Source of the DNA: an uncultured Bacteroides sp.
Lineage (GTDB): Bacteria > Bacteroidota > Bacteroidia > Bacteroidales > Bacteroidaceae
Direction of reading: 5' to 3'
NCBI GenBank assembly: GCA_944322285.1
Contig: CALUOR010000018.1
Location: 1 to 64,000, forward strand
Length of the DNA stretch: 64,000 nt
Shown here: positions 44,568 through 51,823 of the stretch, piece by piece
How the letters are laid out: every line of letters starts with the position of its first letter
Position numbering within the stretch: position 1 is the first letter of the stretch
Made by a program: the position numbers and the translations under genes
Notes under the pieces: generated by a model
Told to the model about the DNA's origin: nothing
Database searches by the model: none
The model's input: only the letters and a program-made list of their open reading frames with translations

Positions 44568-45239
44568 ATGTATTTTGTTTATCTTTCTTCCGCCTACTTG
44601 GCCCCGGTGGAATATTACGCCAAACTCTTGGCATACGACACGGTGGTCGTGGAGCAATACGACCACTATGTGAAGCAGACCTACCGCAATCGGTGCACCA
44701 TCGCCGCGCCGGACGGACCGTTGGCACTGACCGTGCCCATCGTGAAACCCGATACCCCGAAAGCCTTTATGAAGGACATCCGTATCTCCGACCACGGCAA
44801 CTGGCGGCACCTGCATTGGAACGCCTTGGAGTCCGCCTACAACCACACCCCTTTCTTTGAATATTATAAAGACGATTTCCGTCCCTTCTACGAGCGGAAG
44901 TACGAGTTCCTGATGGACTTCAACGAAGCCTTGTGCGACCTTGTGTGCTCTCTTATTGATATGAAGCCGGATATGCGCCGCTCCACCGTGTACAGGACGG
45001 AGTTCGCTCCCGTTGAAGAGGACTTCCGCGAACGCATCCATCCCAAAAAAGATTTCCGCACGGAAGACCCTGCCTTCCATGCGAAACCTTATTATCAGGT
45101 ATTTCAGGACAAATTGGGTTTCCTGCCCAACCTAAGTATTGTAGACCTGCTGTTTAATATGGGACCTGAGAGCTTGCTGGTGCTTCAAGCAAGTCAAACG
45201 CCACTTTCCCTTTCACATCCTCGGCCGATGAGGCTATGA
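44568..45239 (+). CDS. WbqC family protein
   Basis: A 223-residue protein of the WbqC-like family (MYFVYLSSAYLAPVEYYAKLLAYDTVVVEQYDHYVKQTYRNRCTI, then GNWRHLHWNALESAYNHTPFFEYYKDDF and FLPNLSIVDLLFNMGPESLLVL). WbqC proteins occur in O-antigen clusters and elsewhere; the biochemical role is not settled. ATG 44568 is preferred to TTG 44562. The last 28 residues (after about LLFNMGPES) read into the opposite strand of the GH3 gene: the two coding regions overlap by 86 bp, so the tail may be an addition. Confidence 0.85.
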   Translation: MYFVYLSSAYLAPVEYYAKLLAYDTVVVEQYDHYVKQTYRNRCTIAAPDGPLALTVPIVKPDTPKAFMKDIRISDHGNWRHLHWNALESAYNHTPFFEYYKDDFRPFYERKYEFLMDFNEALCDLVCSLIDMKPDMRRSTVYRTEFAPVEEDFRERIHPKKDFRTEDPAFHAKPYYQVFQDKLGFLPNLSIVDLLFNMGPESLLVLQASQTPLSLSHPRPMRL

Positions 45240-47388
45240 TGGCTTCGAATTTGCCCGGATCGGCTATCCACGCATGGCGTTGGTCATTGAAATAGCTGAG
45301 CGCTTCCCGGTCGATGGTGAATTGCACTTCCTTTTCTTCGCCCGGTGCCAGACGCACTTTGCGGAAGCCTTTCAGTTCCTTGATGGGGCGGGGGAGGGCC
45401 GACTTTTTATCACTGATATAAAGTTGTACGGTTTCTTGTCCTTCCCGATTGCCTGTATTCTTCACGTTGACACGAATGGTCAGGGTGCCATCGGACGTCA
45501 TGCTCTTGCTATCGGCCATGGGGTTACCATATTCAAAGGTCGTATAGCTCAACCCGTGTCCGAAGGGGAAAAGCGGCTTCACTTTCTTCTGTTTGTCTGT
45601 CCAGCGGTAGCCTACGAAGATGCCTTCCTTGTATTCCACGTTTACCGTATCCTTCCGGCGTTCGCTTACATAATCTCCCAAACTATGTGCCGGCACATCC
45701 TCCAGCTTTGCGGGGAAAGTGAAAGGAAGTTTGCCGCTGGGGTTGACATCGCCCGTAAGTATAGCCGCCAGGGCATTTCCGGCTTCCGAGCCTAAGAACC
45801 AAGCTTGCACGATGGCGGGCACTTGTTCCACCCAAGGCATAGCCACGGCATTCCCCGAAACATTGACCACCACTAAGCGAGGGTTTGCTTCGGCCAAAGC
45901 TTGGATAAGTCGGTCTTGGGCATAAGGTAACTCTAAGCCGGCACGGTCCATGTCCTCACAATCCTGTCCCCAACTCTTGTTCAATCCGCCTACGAAGATA
46001 ACATAGTCAGCGTCCTTTGCCACCTGTACGGCTTCGGCTATCAATTCTTCCGGCGTGCGGGTGTCCTTCAAGTCTTGTCCGGTTGATACTCCGTCTTGTC
46101 CGCCCGACACATCGCCCACATAGCCTCGGGCATATACTACTTCGGCCTTATCGCCGACCCTGTTGCGGATGCCTTCCAAGGGCGATACTTCGCGTTGCAC
46201 TTTCAGCGAGGAGCTTCCTCCGCCTACGGTCATCATCTTGACGGCATTCTCACCTATGACAGCTATCTTCCGGGTGGCGGATAAGTCAATGGGCAACAAG
46301 CCGCCTTTGTTTTTCAATAGGACGATGCCTTCTTCCCCGATGCGCAGTGCCGCTTCGTAATGTTCGGTTGAATTCATGGAGCCGAAAGTGTGCTTGGGGC
46401 TCATTGAGGTGCGGAATATCAGACGCAATACTCTCCGTGCCTTGTCATCCAGTTCCTTAGTGCCTGCCTTGCCTTCGCGGATGCGTTGCAGATAAGGTTG
46501 AGCCATGAAATAGTTGTCGTAAGCATCCACCCAAGTGCCGAACTCGAGGTCCAATCCGCCCGTGATGGCTTGGTCGGTGTTGTGCGTGCCTCCCCAGTCG
46601 GAAACCACCACACCGTCATATCCCCACTCACCTTTCAAGATGTCGTTCAGCAGGTAAGGGTTCTGGCAATTGTGTATTCCTTTATATAAGTTATAGGAGC
46701 CCATGATGGCCCATGTGCCTCCCTCTTGTACGGCCGCTTTGAAGGCGGGCAGATAGATTTCGTACAAGGCGCGGTCATCGATGACAACATTCGTATTGTG
46801 GCGGTTGATTTCATGATTATTCAGGGCATAGTGTTTGACGCAGGTGGCTACTCCGTTGCTTTGCACGCCTTTGATGTAGGGCACCACCATGCGTGAGGCC
46901 AGATAGGGGTCTTCGCCCATGTATTCAAAGTTGCGTCCGTTCAGTGGGGTGCGATAGATGTTGACGCCCGGTCCCAACAGCATATCCTTTTCCCGATAGC
47001 GCGCTTCTTCGCCAATGCTTTTGCCATAGAGCAGAGCCATGTCTGGATTCCAGGTGGCAGCCAGGCAGGTCAATGCCGGGAAGGCTACGCACGAGTCGTT
47101 CGTCCAACCCGCCTGGTTCCATTCGTCCCACAACACTTCGGGGCGCACGCCATGAGGGCCATCGGTAGTCCACACCTCCGGTATGCCTAGTCGGGGTACG
47201 CCGGGGCTGCTGAATTTGGATTGTGCGTGGATGAGTTTTATTTTCTCTTCCAGCGTCAGGCGTTGGAGCGCATCTTCCACCCGCTCTTCGATGGGTTTCG
47301 TCTCGTCTAAGTAGACAGGCTTTTGTTGAGCGCACAAAGGCGCAATCGTAAGGCAGGCAATGCCGGCCAAAAGATTTCTCAGTTTCAT
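45154..47388 (-). CDS. Glycoside hydrolase family 3 beta-glucosidase
   Basis: A 744-residue exported enzyme with a signal peptide (MKLRNLLAGIACLTIAPLCAQ). The GH3 N-terminal barrel has the nucleophile Asp in the segment YDGVVVSDWGGTHN and the conserved KHYALNNHEINRH and GPGVNIYRTPLNGRNFEYMGEDP motifs. The C-terminal alpha/beta sandwich is followed by a fibronectin-III-like domain (LTIRVNVKNTGNREGQETVQLYI). It cleaves terminal beta-glucosyl or related residues in the periplasm. ATG 47388 is chosen because the promoter -7 box TATATTTG (minus, 47419-47426) excludes a start at 47472. Confidence 0.95.
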   Translation of the reverse strand: MKLRNLLAGIACLTIAPLCAQQKPVYLDETKPIEERVEDALQRLTLEEKIKLIHAQSKFSSPGVPRLGIPEVWTTDGPHGVRPEVLWDEWNQAGWTNDSCVAFPALTCLAATWNPDMALLYGKSIGEEARYREKDMLLGPGVNIYRTPLNGRNFEYMGEDPYLASRMVVPYIKGVQSNGVATCVKHYALNNHEINRHNTNVVIDDRALYEIYLPAFKAAVQEGGTWAIMGSYNLYKGIHNCQNPYLLNDILKGEWGYDGVVVSDWGGTHNTDQAITGGLDLEFGTWVDAYDNYFMAQPYLQRIREGKAGTKELDDKARRVLRLIFRTSMSPKHTFGSMNSTEHYEAALRIGEEGIVLLKNKGGLLPIDLSATRKIAVIGENAVKMMTVGGGSSSLKVQREVSPLEGIRNRVGDKAEVVYARGYVGDVSGGQDGVSTGQDLKDTRTPEELIAEAVQVAKDADYVIFVGGLNKSWGQDCEDMDRAGLELPYAQDRLIQALAEANPRLVVVNVSGNAVAMPWVEQVPAIVQAWFLGSEAGNALAAILTGDVNPSGKLPFTFPAKLEDVPAHSLGDYVSERRKDTVNVEYKEGIFVGYRWTDKQKKVKPLFPFGHGLSYTTFEYGNPMADSKSMTSDGTLTIRVNVKNTGNREGQETVQLYISDKKSALPRPIKELKGFRKVRLAPGEEKEVQFTIDREALSYFNDQRHAWIADPGKFEAIIASSAEDVKGKVAFDLLEAPASSQVPY

Positions 47389-47459
47389 GGTATTCAAGTC
47401 TATTATTGAAATTTTCTTCAAATATACGCAAAAAATAGAGAAGGGAAACAAATAAATAG

Positions 47460-47467
47460 TAACTTTG
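47460..47467 (+). promoter_or_regulatory. Promoter -7 box of the SDR-uxuA unit
   Basis: TAACTTTG, 50 bp before the SDR gene, and divergent from the GH3 promoter (47419-47426). The two share about 40 bp, so one regulator could act on both. Confidence 0.6.
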
Positions 47468-47517
47468 CTCAATAATTAATAGAAGATATACTTAACACAT
47501 AAATGGAATAAACCAAC

Positions 47518-48327
47518 ATGAAAAACTTATTTGACATTAAAGGCAAGGTAATCGTCATCACCGGCGGTTGCGGCATTTTGGGTAAGAACATCGCCAACTA
47601 TCTGGCTGAACAAGGAGCTAAAATCGTTATCCTGGACCGTGTGGAAGATTTAGGCAAGCAACTGGAAGCTGAGTTGAACCAGAAGACAGAAGCCCTGTTC
47701 CTCACGACCGACGTACTGAACAAGGAAGTATTGGAAGAGAACAAGAAAGCCATCGTAGAACGTTTCGGCACCATCGACATCCTGCTGAACGCCGCAGGCG
47801 GCAACATGGCCGGAGCCACCATCGCGCCGGACAAAACGTTCCTCGACCTGGACATCGACGCCTTCCGCAAGGTGGTAGACCTCAACCTCTTCGGCACCAT
47901 CCTGCCTACAACGGTATTCGTGCCCGTCATGGCGCAGAACAAGAAAGGCGCCATCGTCAACTTCTGCTCGGAGTCGGCCTTGCGTCCGTTGACCCGTGTC
48001 GTAGGCTATGGCGCGGCCAAGTCTGCCATCGCCAGCTACACACGCTACATGGCTACGGAACTCGCTACCAAGTTCAGCCCCGAACTGCGTGTCAACGCCA
48101 TTGTGCCGGGCTTCCTGCTGACCAACCAGAACCGTGCCCTGCTGACCAATCCCGACGGCTCGTACACCGACCGTGCCAAGGCCATCATCGCCCACACGCC
48201 TGCCGGACGCTTTGCCGAGCCGGAAGAACTCTTCGGCACCATCCACTACCTCATCAGCGATGCTTCGAGCTTCGTGACGGGTGCCCTGTCGGTGGTAGAC
48301 GGTGGATTTGATGTATTCTCCATCTAA
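47518..48327 (+). CDS. SDR-family oxidoreductase, probable D-mannonate oxidoreductase
   Basis: A 269-residue short-chain dehydrogenase: cofactor site TGGCGILGKNIA, NAAGGNM, catalytic Ser in FCSESALRPLTRVV, then YGAAK catalytic Tyr/Lys. Because uxuA follows, it most likely interconverts D-fructuronate and D-mannonate, replacing the unrelated classical UxuB. The aspartate in ILDRVE after the second strand suggests NAD rather than NADP preference. Highly GC-ended codons. A TGAAGAAT palindrome separates it from uxuA. Confidence 0.87.
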   Translation: MKNLFDIKGKVIVITGGCGILGKNIANYLAEQGAKIVILDRVEDLGKQLEAELNQKTEALFLTTDVLNKEVLEENKKAIVERFGTIDILLNAAGGNMAGATIAPDKTFLDLDIDAFRKVVDLNLFGTILPTTVFVPVMAQNKKGAIVNFCSESALRPLTRVVGYGAAKSAIASYTRYMATELATKFSPELRVNAIVPGFLLTNQNRALLTNPDGSYTDRAKAIIAHTPAGRFAEPEELFGTIHYLISDASSFVTGALSVVDGGFDVFSI

Positions 48328-48404
48328 TTAATGAAGAACTAATAATGAAGAATGAAGAATTTCCCACGCGAACATCCTTGAGAATTCTTCATTCTTACTT
48401 AATT
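48326..48404. repeat. TGAAGAAT-type palindromic element, copy 3
   Basis: ATGAAGAACTAATAATGAAGAATGAAGAATT, then inverted AGAATTCTTCATTCTTACTTAATTT, in the SDR-uxuA gap. Confidence 0.8.
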
Positions 48405-48414
48405 TTATTATAAT

Positions 48415-49587
48415 ATGATACTCTGTGAACAAACCTGGCGCTGGTACGGGCCGAACGACCCCGTCAGCCTGTGGGACATCAAGCAAGCCGGAGCCACCGG
48501 CATCGTCAACGCCCTGCACCACATCCCCAACGGCGAGGTGTGGACCGTGGAAGAGATAATGAAACGTAAGGAAATGATAGAAGCCGTCGGCCTGAAGTGG
48601 TCGGTCGTGGAGAGCGTACCCGTACACGAGCACATCAAGACGCAGACGGGTGACTATCAGAAGTACATCGACAACTACAAAGAAAGCATCCGCAACCTGG
48701 CCAAGTGCGGCGTGATGATTGTCACCTACAACTTCATGCCCGTGCTAGACTGGACGCGCACTGACTTGGCCTACGAACTGCCCGACGGCAGCCGTGCCCT
48801 GCGCTTCGAGCGCGCCGCCTTCATCGCTTTCGACCTCTTCCTGCTGAAGCGCCCCGGCGCCGAAGCCGAATACACCGACGAAGAGAAGGCCAAGGCCAAA
48901 GCCCGCTTCGAGCAAATGACCGACGAGGACAAGCAACGCCTCATCCGCAACATGATAGCCGGACTGCCCGGCTCGGAAGAGAGCTTCACGCTGGAGCAGT
49001 TCCAGCACGAATTGGACCGCTACAAGGATATCACGCCCGAACGCCTCCGCCAGAACCTCATCTACTTCCTGAGCGAAATCTGCCCCGTGGCCGATGAAGT
49101 GGGCGTCAAGCTCGTCATCCATCCCGACGACCCGCCCATGTCCATCCTCGGCCTGCCGCGCATCATGAGTTGCGGCGAGGACTTCCAGGCGCTGATAGAC
49201 GCCGTGCCCAACGAGAGCAACGGCCTCTGCCTCTGCACCGGCTCCCTGGGCGTAAGCAGCGCCAACGACTGCGCCGCCCTGATGACACGCTTTGCCGACC
49301 GCATCAACTTCGTCCACCTGCGCAGCACCAAGCGCGACGCCGAAGGCAACTTCTACGAGGCCAATCACCTGGAGGGCGACGTAGACATGTACCACGTCAT
49401 GAAAGCCTTCCTCGAGATGCAGCAACGCCGCGGCGTGTCCATCGCCATGCGTCCCGACCACGGGCATCAGATGGTGGACGACCTCCGCAAGAAGACCAAC
49501 CCCGGCTACTCCTGCATCGGCCGCCTGCGCGGACTGGCCGAGCTTCGCGGACTGGAGATGGGCATTGCGAAGACGCTGTACGAGTAA
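48415..49587 (+). CDS. uxuA: Mannonate dehydratase
   Basis: A 390-residue enzyme converting D-mannonate to 2-keto-3-deoxy-D-gluconate in hexuronate catabolism. The family start [43 protein letters not shown] is intact. The metal ligands lie in [21 protein letters not shown] and RPDHGHQM. It is the second gene of the SDR-uxuA unit. The kinase and aldolase of the pathway are not in this window. Third positions are strongly GC, which produces long antisense frames here. Confidence 0.96.
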   Translation: MILCEQTWRWYGPNDPVSLWDIKQAGATGIVNALHHIPNGEVWTVEEIMKRKEMIEAVGLKWSVVESVPVHEHIKTQTGDYQKYIDNYKESIRNLAKCGVMIVTYNFMPVLDWTRTDLAYELPDGSRALRFERAAFIAFDLFLLKRPGAEAEYTDEEKAKAKARFEQMTDEDKQRLIRNMIAGLPGSEESFTLEQFQHELDRYKDITPERLRQNLIYFLSEICPVADEVGVKLVIHPDDPPMSILGLPRIMSCGEDFQALIDAVPNESNGLCLCTGSLGVSSANDCAALMTRFADRINFVHLRSTKRDAEGNFYEANHLEGDVDMYHVMKAFLEMQQRRGVSIAMRPDHGHQMVDDLRKKTNPGYSCIGRLRGLAELRGLEMGIAKTLYE

Positions 49588-49671
49588 ATGAAGAACTTAT
49601 AATGAAGAATGAAGAATTTCTTTGCATCCCAGAGAATTCTTCATTCTTCGTTCTTCATTCTTCATTAAATT
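49586..49671. repeat. TGAAGAAT-type palindromic element, copy 4
   Basis: AATGAAGAACTTATAATGAAGAATGAAGAATT then inverted AGAATTCTTCATTCTTCGTTCTTCATTCTTCATT, between the convergent ends of uxuA and the second HU-like gene. Confidence 0.8.
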
Positions 49672-49673
49672 GC

Positions 49674-50072
49674 TTATTTCACTTTCTCCCCCATCTCAAT
49701 CCAACTCACGTCCTTCGGCACGATGGTGCGCCGTACTACCTCCCCGTTTTGCGCCCGGCTGTATTCGGGGATGAAGCCCACTTTCAGCTTGGTGAACTGC
49801 TCGCCGCTCACTTCCTCCGGCGTATCCACGCCTTGACCTTTCGCCTGGCCTACGAGGTAGAACGTCCCCAACCCTTCGAGCTTCACCGAATTGCCGCTTT
49901 CCATCATGTCGCCCATCACCTCGCCCAGCCCCAGGAGCACGGCGTACGTATCGCCCAGGCTCACGGTGGACATGCGCGAGAGGCGCTCGGCCACATCTTT
50001 TGTGGTGTACGTCCCGACCGTCAATGACCGCGGATACCACTTCCCTTTCTGCTTTTGCTTCTTGTAAAACAT
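49674..50072 (-). CDS. HU-like DNA-binding protein (HU-HIG type)
   Basis: A 132-residue Bacteroidota-type HU relative: basic N-terminus (MFYKKQKQKGKWYPRSLTVGTYTTKDVAERLSRMS), helical TVSLGDTYAVLLGLGEVMGDMM, then the beta-arm GNSVKLEGLGTFYLVGQ and a C-terminal extension with FIPEYSRAQNGEVVRRTIVPKD. ATG 50072 is favoured over 50096. Its promoter (50246-50276) closely matches that of the HU-like gene at 11990. The predicted leader of about 165 nt contains array F. Confidence 0.85.
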   Translation of the reverse strand: MFYKKQKQKGKWYPRSLTVGTYTTKDVAERLSRMSTVSLGDTYAVLLGLGEVMGDMMESGNSVKLEGLGTFYLVGQAKGQGVDTPEEVSGEQFTKLKVGFIPEYSRAQNGEVVRRTIVPKDVSWIEMGEKVK

Positions 50073-50171
50073 GTCTGTATGTATATAATAAGTCATTCAA
50101 TCCTGTCTACGTACGGACTCAATGCCGTCAAGTGTCTTACTTGTCCCCACCGAGGCAGGGACCCGATAGGG

Positions 50172-50232
50172 AATCATGTAACATGATTATAGGAATCATC
50201 CTACATGATTGTGGGAATCATGTTACATGATT
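50172..50232. repeat. Array F: three 17-nt palindromes at 22-nt spacing
   Basis: AATCATGTAACATGATT (50172-50188), AATCATCCTACATGATT (50194-50210) and AATCATGTTACATGATT (50216-50232), with 5-nt spacers. The set is bounded by an outer inverted repeat (GGGAC.CGATAG before, CTATC...GTCCC after). It lies within the predicted leader of the HU-like gene on the minus strand. Confidence 0.9.
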
Positions 50233-50245
50233 CTATCCCGAGTCC

Positions 50246-50276
50246 CAAAGATAACGCTTTCGAGTGATACACGCAA
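50246..50276 (-). promoter_or_regulatory. Promoter of the second HU-like gene (shared type)
   Basis: On the minus strand TTGC (50276-50273), a 19-nt spacer and TATCTTTG (50253-50246). Plus-strand flanks CCCAAAGATAAC and ACGCAAG match those at 13021-13054. Transcription would start near 50240. Confidence 0.75.
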
Positions 50277-50287
50277 GTAAGTCGGGT

Positions 50288-50314
50288 GAGTATTTCGACT
50301 TTGGCGAAATACTC
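50288..50314. promoter_or_regulatory. Possible operator palindrome in the queH promoter
   Basis: GAGTATTTCG (50288-50297) and CGAAATACTC (50305-50314) form a perfect 10-bp inverted repeat around a 7-nt spacer. It ends one base before the -7 box TATCTTTG (50316-50323) and covers the -33 region, the position expected for a repressor site. It is also about 12 bp from the HU-like promoter. Confidence 0.6.
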
Positions 50315-50350
50315 GTATCTTTGTGCCCGGAACCAAACTTGTATTTACTT

Positions 50351-50947
50351 ATGCTGAAACTCACCCCTCCCGACGGCTCCGACCGCGTGCTGCTCCACTC
50401 GTGCTGCGCCCCGTGCTCCAGTGCTATCATCGAATGTATGCTGGCGAACGGCCTGCGGCCTACCGTGTTCTACTTCAACCCGAACATCTTCCCGCGGGAG
50501 GAGTATGAGACGAGGAAGCAGGAGGCCGTCCGCTTCGTCACCGCCCAAGGTCTGGACTTCGTGGATGCCGACTACGACTACGACCGCTGGAAAGCCCGTA
50601 TGACGGGGCTGGAAGAAGAGCCGGAACGGGGCGCGCGATGCCTGCGCTGCTTCACCCTGCGCCTGACGGAGACGGCCCGCTATGCCGCCGAACACGGTTT
50701 CACGCTATTTACCACCACGTTGGCTTCTTCCCGCTGGAAGAGCCTGGAGCAGATTAACGAGGCGGGTCGCCTGGCCGCCTCACGCTACCCCGGCACGGTG
50801 TTCTGGGAGCAGAACTGGCGCAAGGGGGGCTTGCAGGACCGGCGCAACCAGTTGCTGAAGGAGTATGGCTTCTATAACCAGCAGTACTGCGGGTGTGAGT
50901 TCAGCAGGAGGAGGTTGGAGCCTGCGGAACTTTCGGCCACAAAATGA
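50351..50947 (+). CDS. queH: Epoxyqueuosine reductase QueH
   Basis: A 198-residue iron-sulfur enzyme that reduces epoxyqueuosine to queuosine in tRNA, the non-cobalamin alternative to QueG. The family (DUF208) motifs are clear: LLHSCCAPCSS near the start with its adjacent cysteines, FYFNPNIFPREEYE, ARCLRCFTLRL, FTTTLASSRWKSLEQIN, and a C-terminal QQYCGCEFSRR. The ATG at 50351 is chosen since the -7 box at 50316-50323 lies after the earlier in-frame start at 50264. Monocistronic, with an operator-like palindrome. Confidence 0.95.
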   Translation: MLKLTPPDGSDRVLLHSCCAPCSSAIIECMLANGLRPTVFYFNPNIFPREEYETRKQEAVRFVTAQGLDFVDADYDYDRWKARMTGLEEEPERGARCLRCFTLRLTETARYAAEHGFTLFTTTLASSRWKSLEQINEAGRLAASRYPGTVFWEQNWRKGGLQDRRNQLLKEYGFYNQQYCGCEFSRRRLEPAELSATK

Positions 50948-50982
50948 GTGGATTAGGTATATCTTCCATCCTCGTTTCTGTT

Positions 50983-50990
50983 TAACTTTG
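50983..50990 (+). promoter_or_regulatory. Promoter -7 box of the membrane-protein gene
   Basis: TAACTTTG, 31 bp before the ATG at 51022. Confidence 0.6.
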
Positions 50991-51006
50991 CAGCCTACAT
51001 TTAGTA

Positions 51007-51015
51007 AGAGGAGGA
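51007..51015 (+). promoter_or_regulatory. Strong Shine-Dalgarno sequence (AGAGGAGGAA region)
   Basis: AAGAGGAGGAA lies 7-8 bases before the ATG at 51022, a full anti-16S match at ideal spacing. Such sites are rare in Bacteroidota, which mostly rely on AT-rich unstructured leaders. Confidence 0.7.
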
Positions 51016-51021
51016 ATACGT

Positions 51022-51720
51022 ATGAAGGCAATCGTTTTAGGACTGATGGCGGTTCTTATGTCTGCCATGGATGCTTATGCGGGGAACGGATTATTCCCGT
51101 CGGACACGCTTGTTAATCGGAATTTTGCTTATAAAGATACCCGGGCATGGCGGGTGCACCGTGCTTGTAAGATAAGCGGGTGGACGGCGTTCGGGGTAGG
51201 CGGCTCCATGATGATTGTGGGCTTTGTGGGCGATGTGTTGGCCAATTGGGAAGAGCCGTCCTATTCTCAGAACCACACGCTTCGCACGATGGGATACATC
51301 GGTACGGGACTGACAGCCGCGAGTATTCCGCTCTTTGCCTTTTCGGTGAAGAATAAGAAGAAGGCTGAGGACGCGGCGTTGGGCATCGAACTCAATGCTT
51401 TGCACTGGCAGAGGTATCGGCACTTCCGCACGGGTGCTTTCACTTCCATGGGCGTTGGGTTGGCCGGCATGTTGGTGGGCTGGTTGGGCGGCGCTTTCGA
51501 TGATTCTTATTATGAGAACAATGCCGGTTGGAAAGCTTCTTTCTATATAGGCACCGCTATGGTGGCGGGCAGCATTCCGCTTTTTGTCCTTGCCCGGAGG
51601 CAGAAGCGTGCGGCGCAGGAGACTCTTTCGCTTTCCATGGGTAGCACGGTCATACAAATGCTTTCGCCTTCCGGCAGGATAGGAAGCAGTCCGGCATGGG
51701 CGCTTCGGGTTTGTTTCTGA
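51022..51720 (+). CDS. Membrane protein with duplicated glycine-rich helices, unknown function
   Basis: A 232-residue protein with a signal peptide (MKAIVLGLMAVLMSAMDAYAG). Two similar hydrophobic halves follow: WTAFGVGGSMMIVGFVGDVL...GYIGTGLTAASIPLFAFSV and FTSMGVGLAGMLVGWLGGAF...FYIGTAMVAGSIPLFVLA. The two pairs show an internal duplication, each half preceded by a WR(V/Y)H(R)-type motif. I know no family name. It has its own promoter and an unusual strong Shine-Dalgarno. proBA follows about 100 bp later with a separate promoter. Confidence 0.75.
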   Translation: MKAIVLGLMAVLMSAMDAYAGNGLFPSDTLVNRNFAYKDTRAWRVHRACKISGWTAFGVGGSMMIVGFVGDVLANWEEPSYSQNHTLRTMGYIGTGLTAASIPLFAFSVKNKKKAEDAALGIELNALHWQRYRHFRTGAFTSMGVGLAGMLVGWLGGAFDDSYYENNAGWKASFYIGTAMVAGSIPLFVLARRQKRAAQETLSLSMGSTVIQMLSPSGRIGSSPAWALRVCF

Positions 51721-51796
51721 ATGTGATTGTACGAAAGCAGTTATTCCTTTTTTATAAATTATTGTCAGCATTCAGGCTTTTACCGAGGATATTCAT

Positions 51797-51804
51797 TATA
51801 TTTG
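51797..51804 (+). promoter_or_regulatory. proBA promoter -7 box
   Basis: TATATTTG, 19 bp before the ATG at 51824. Confidence 0.6.
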
Positions 51805-51823
51805 TCGGCATAAAGCTGATAAT

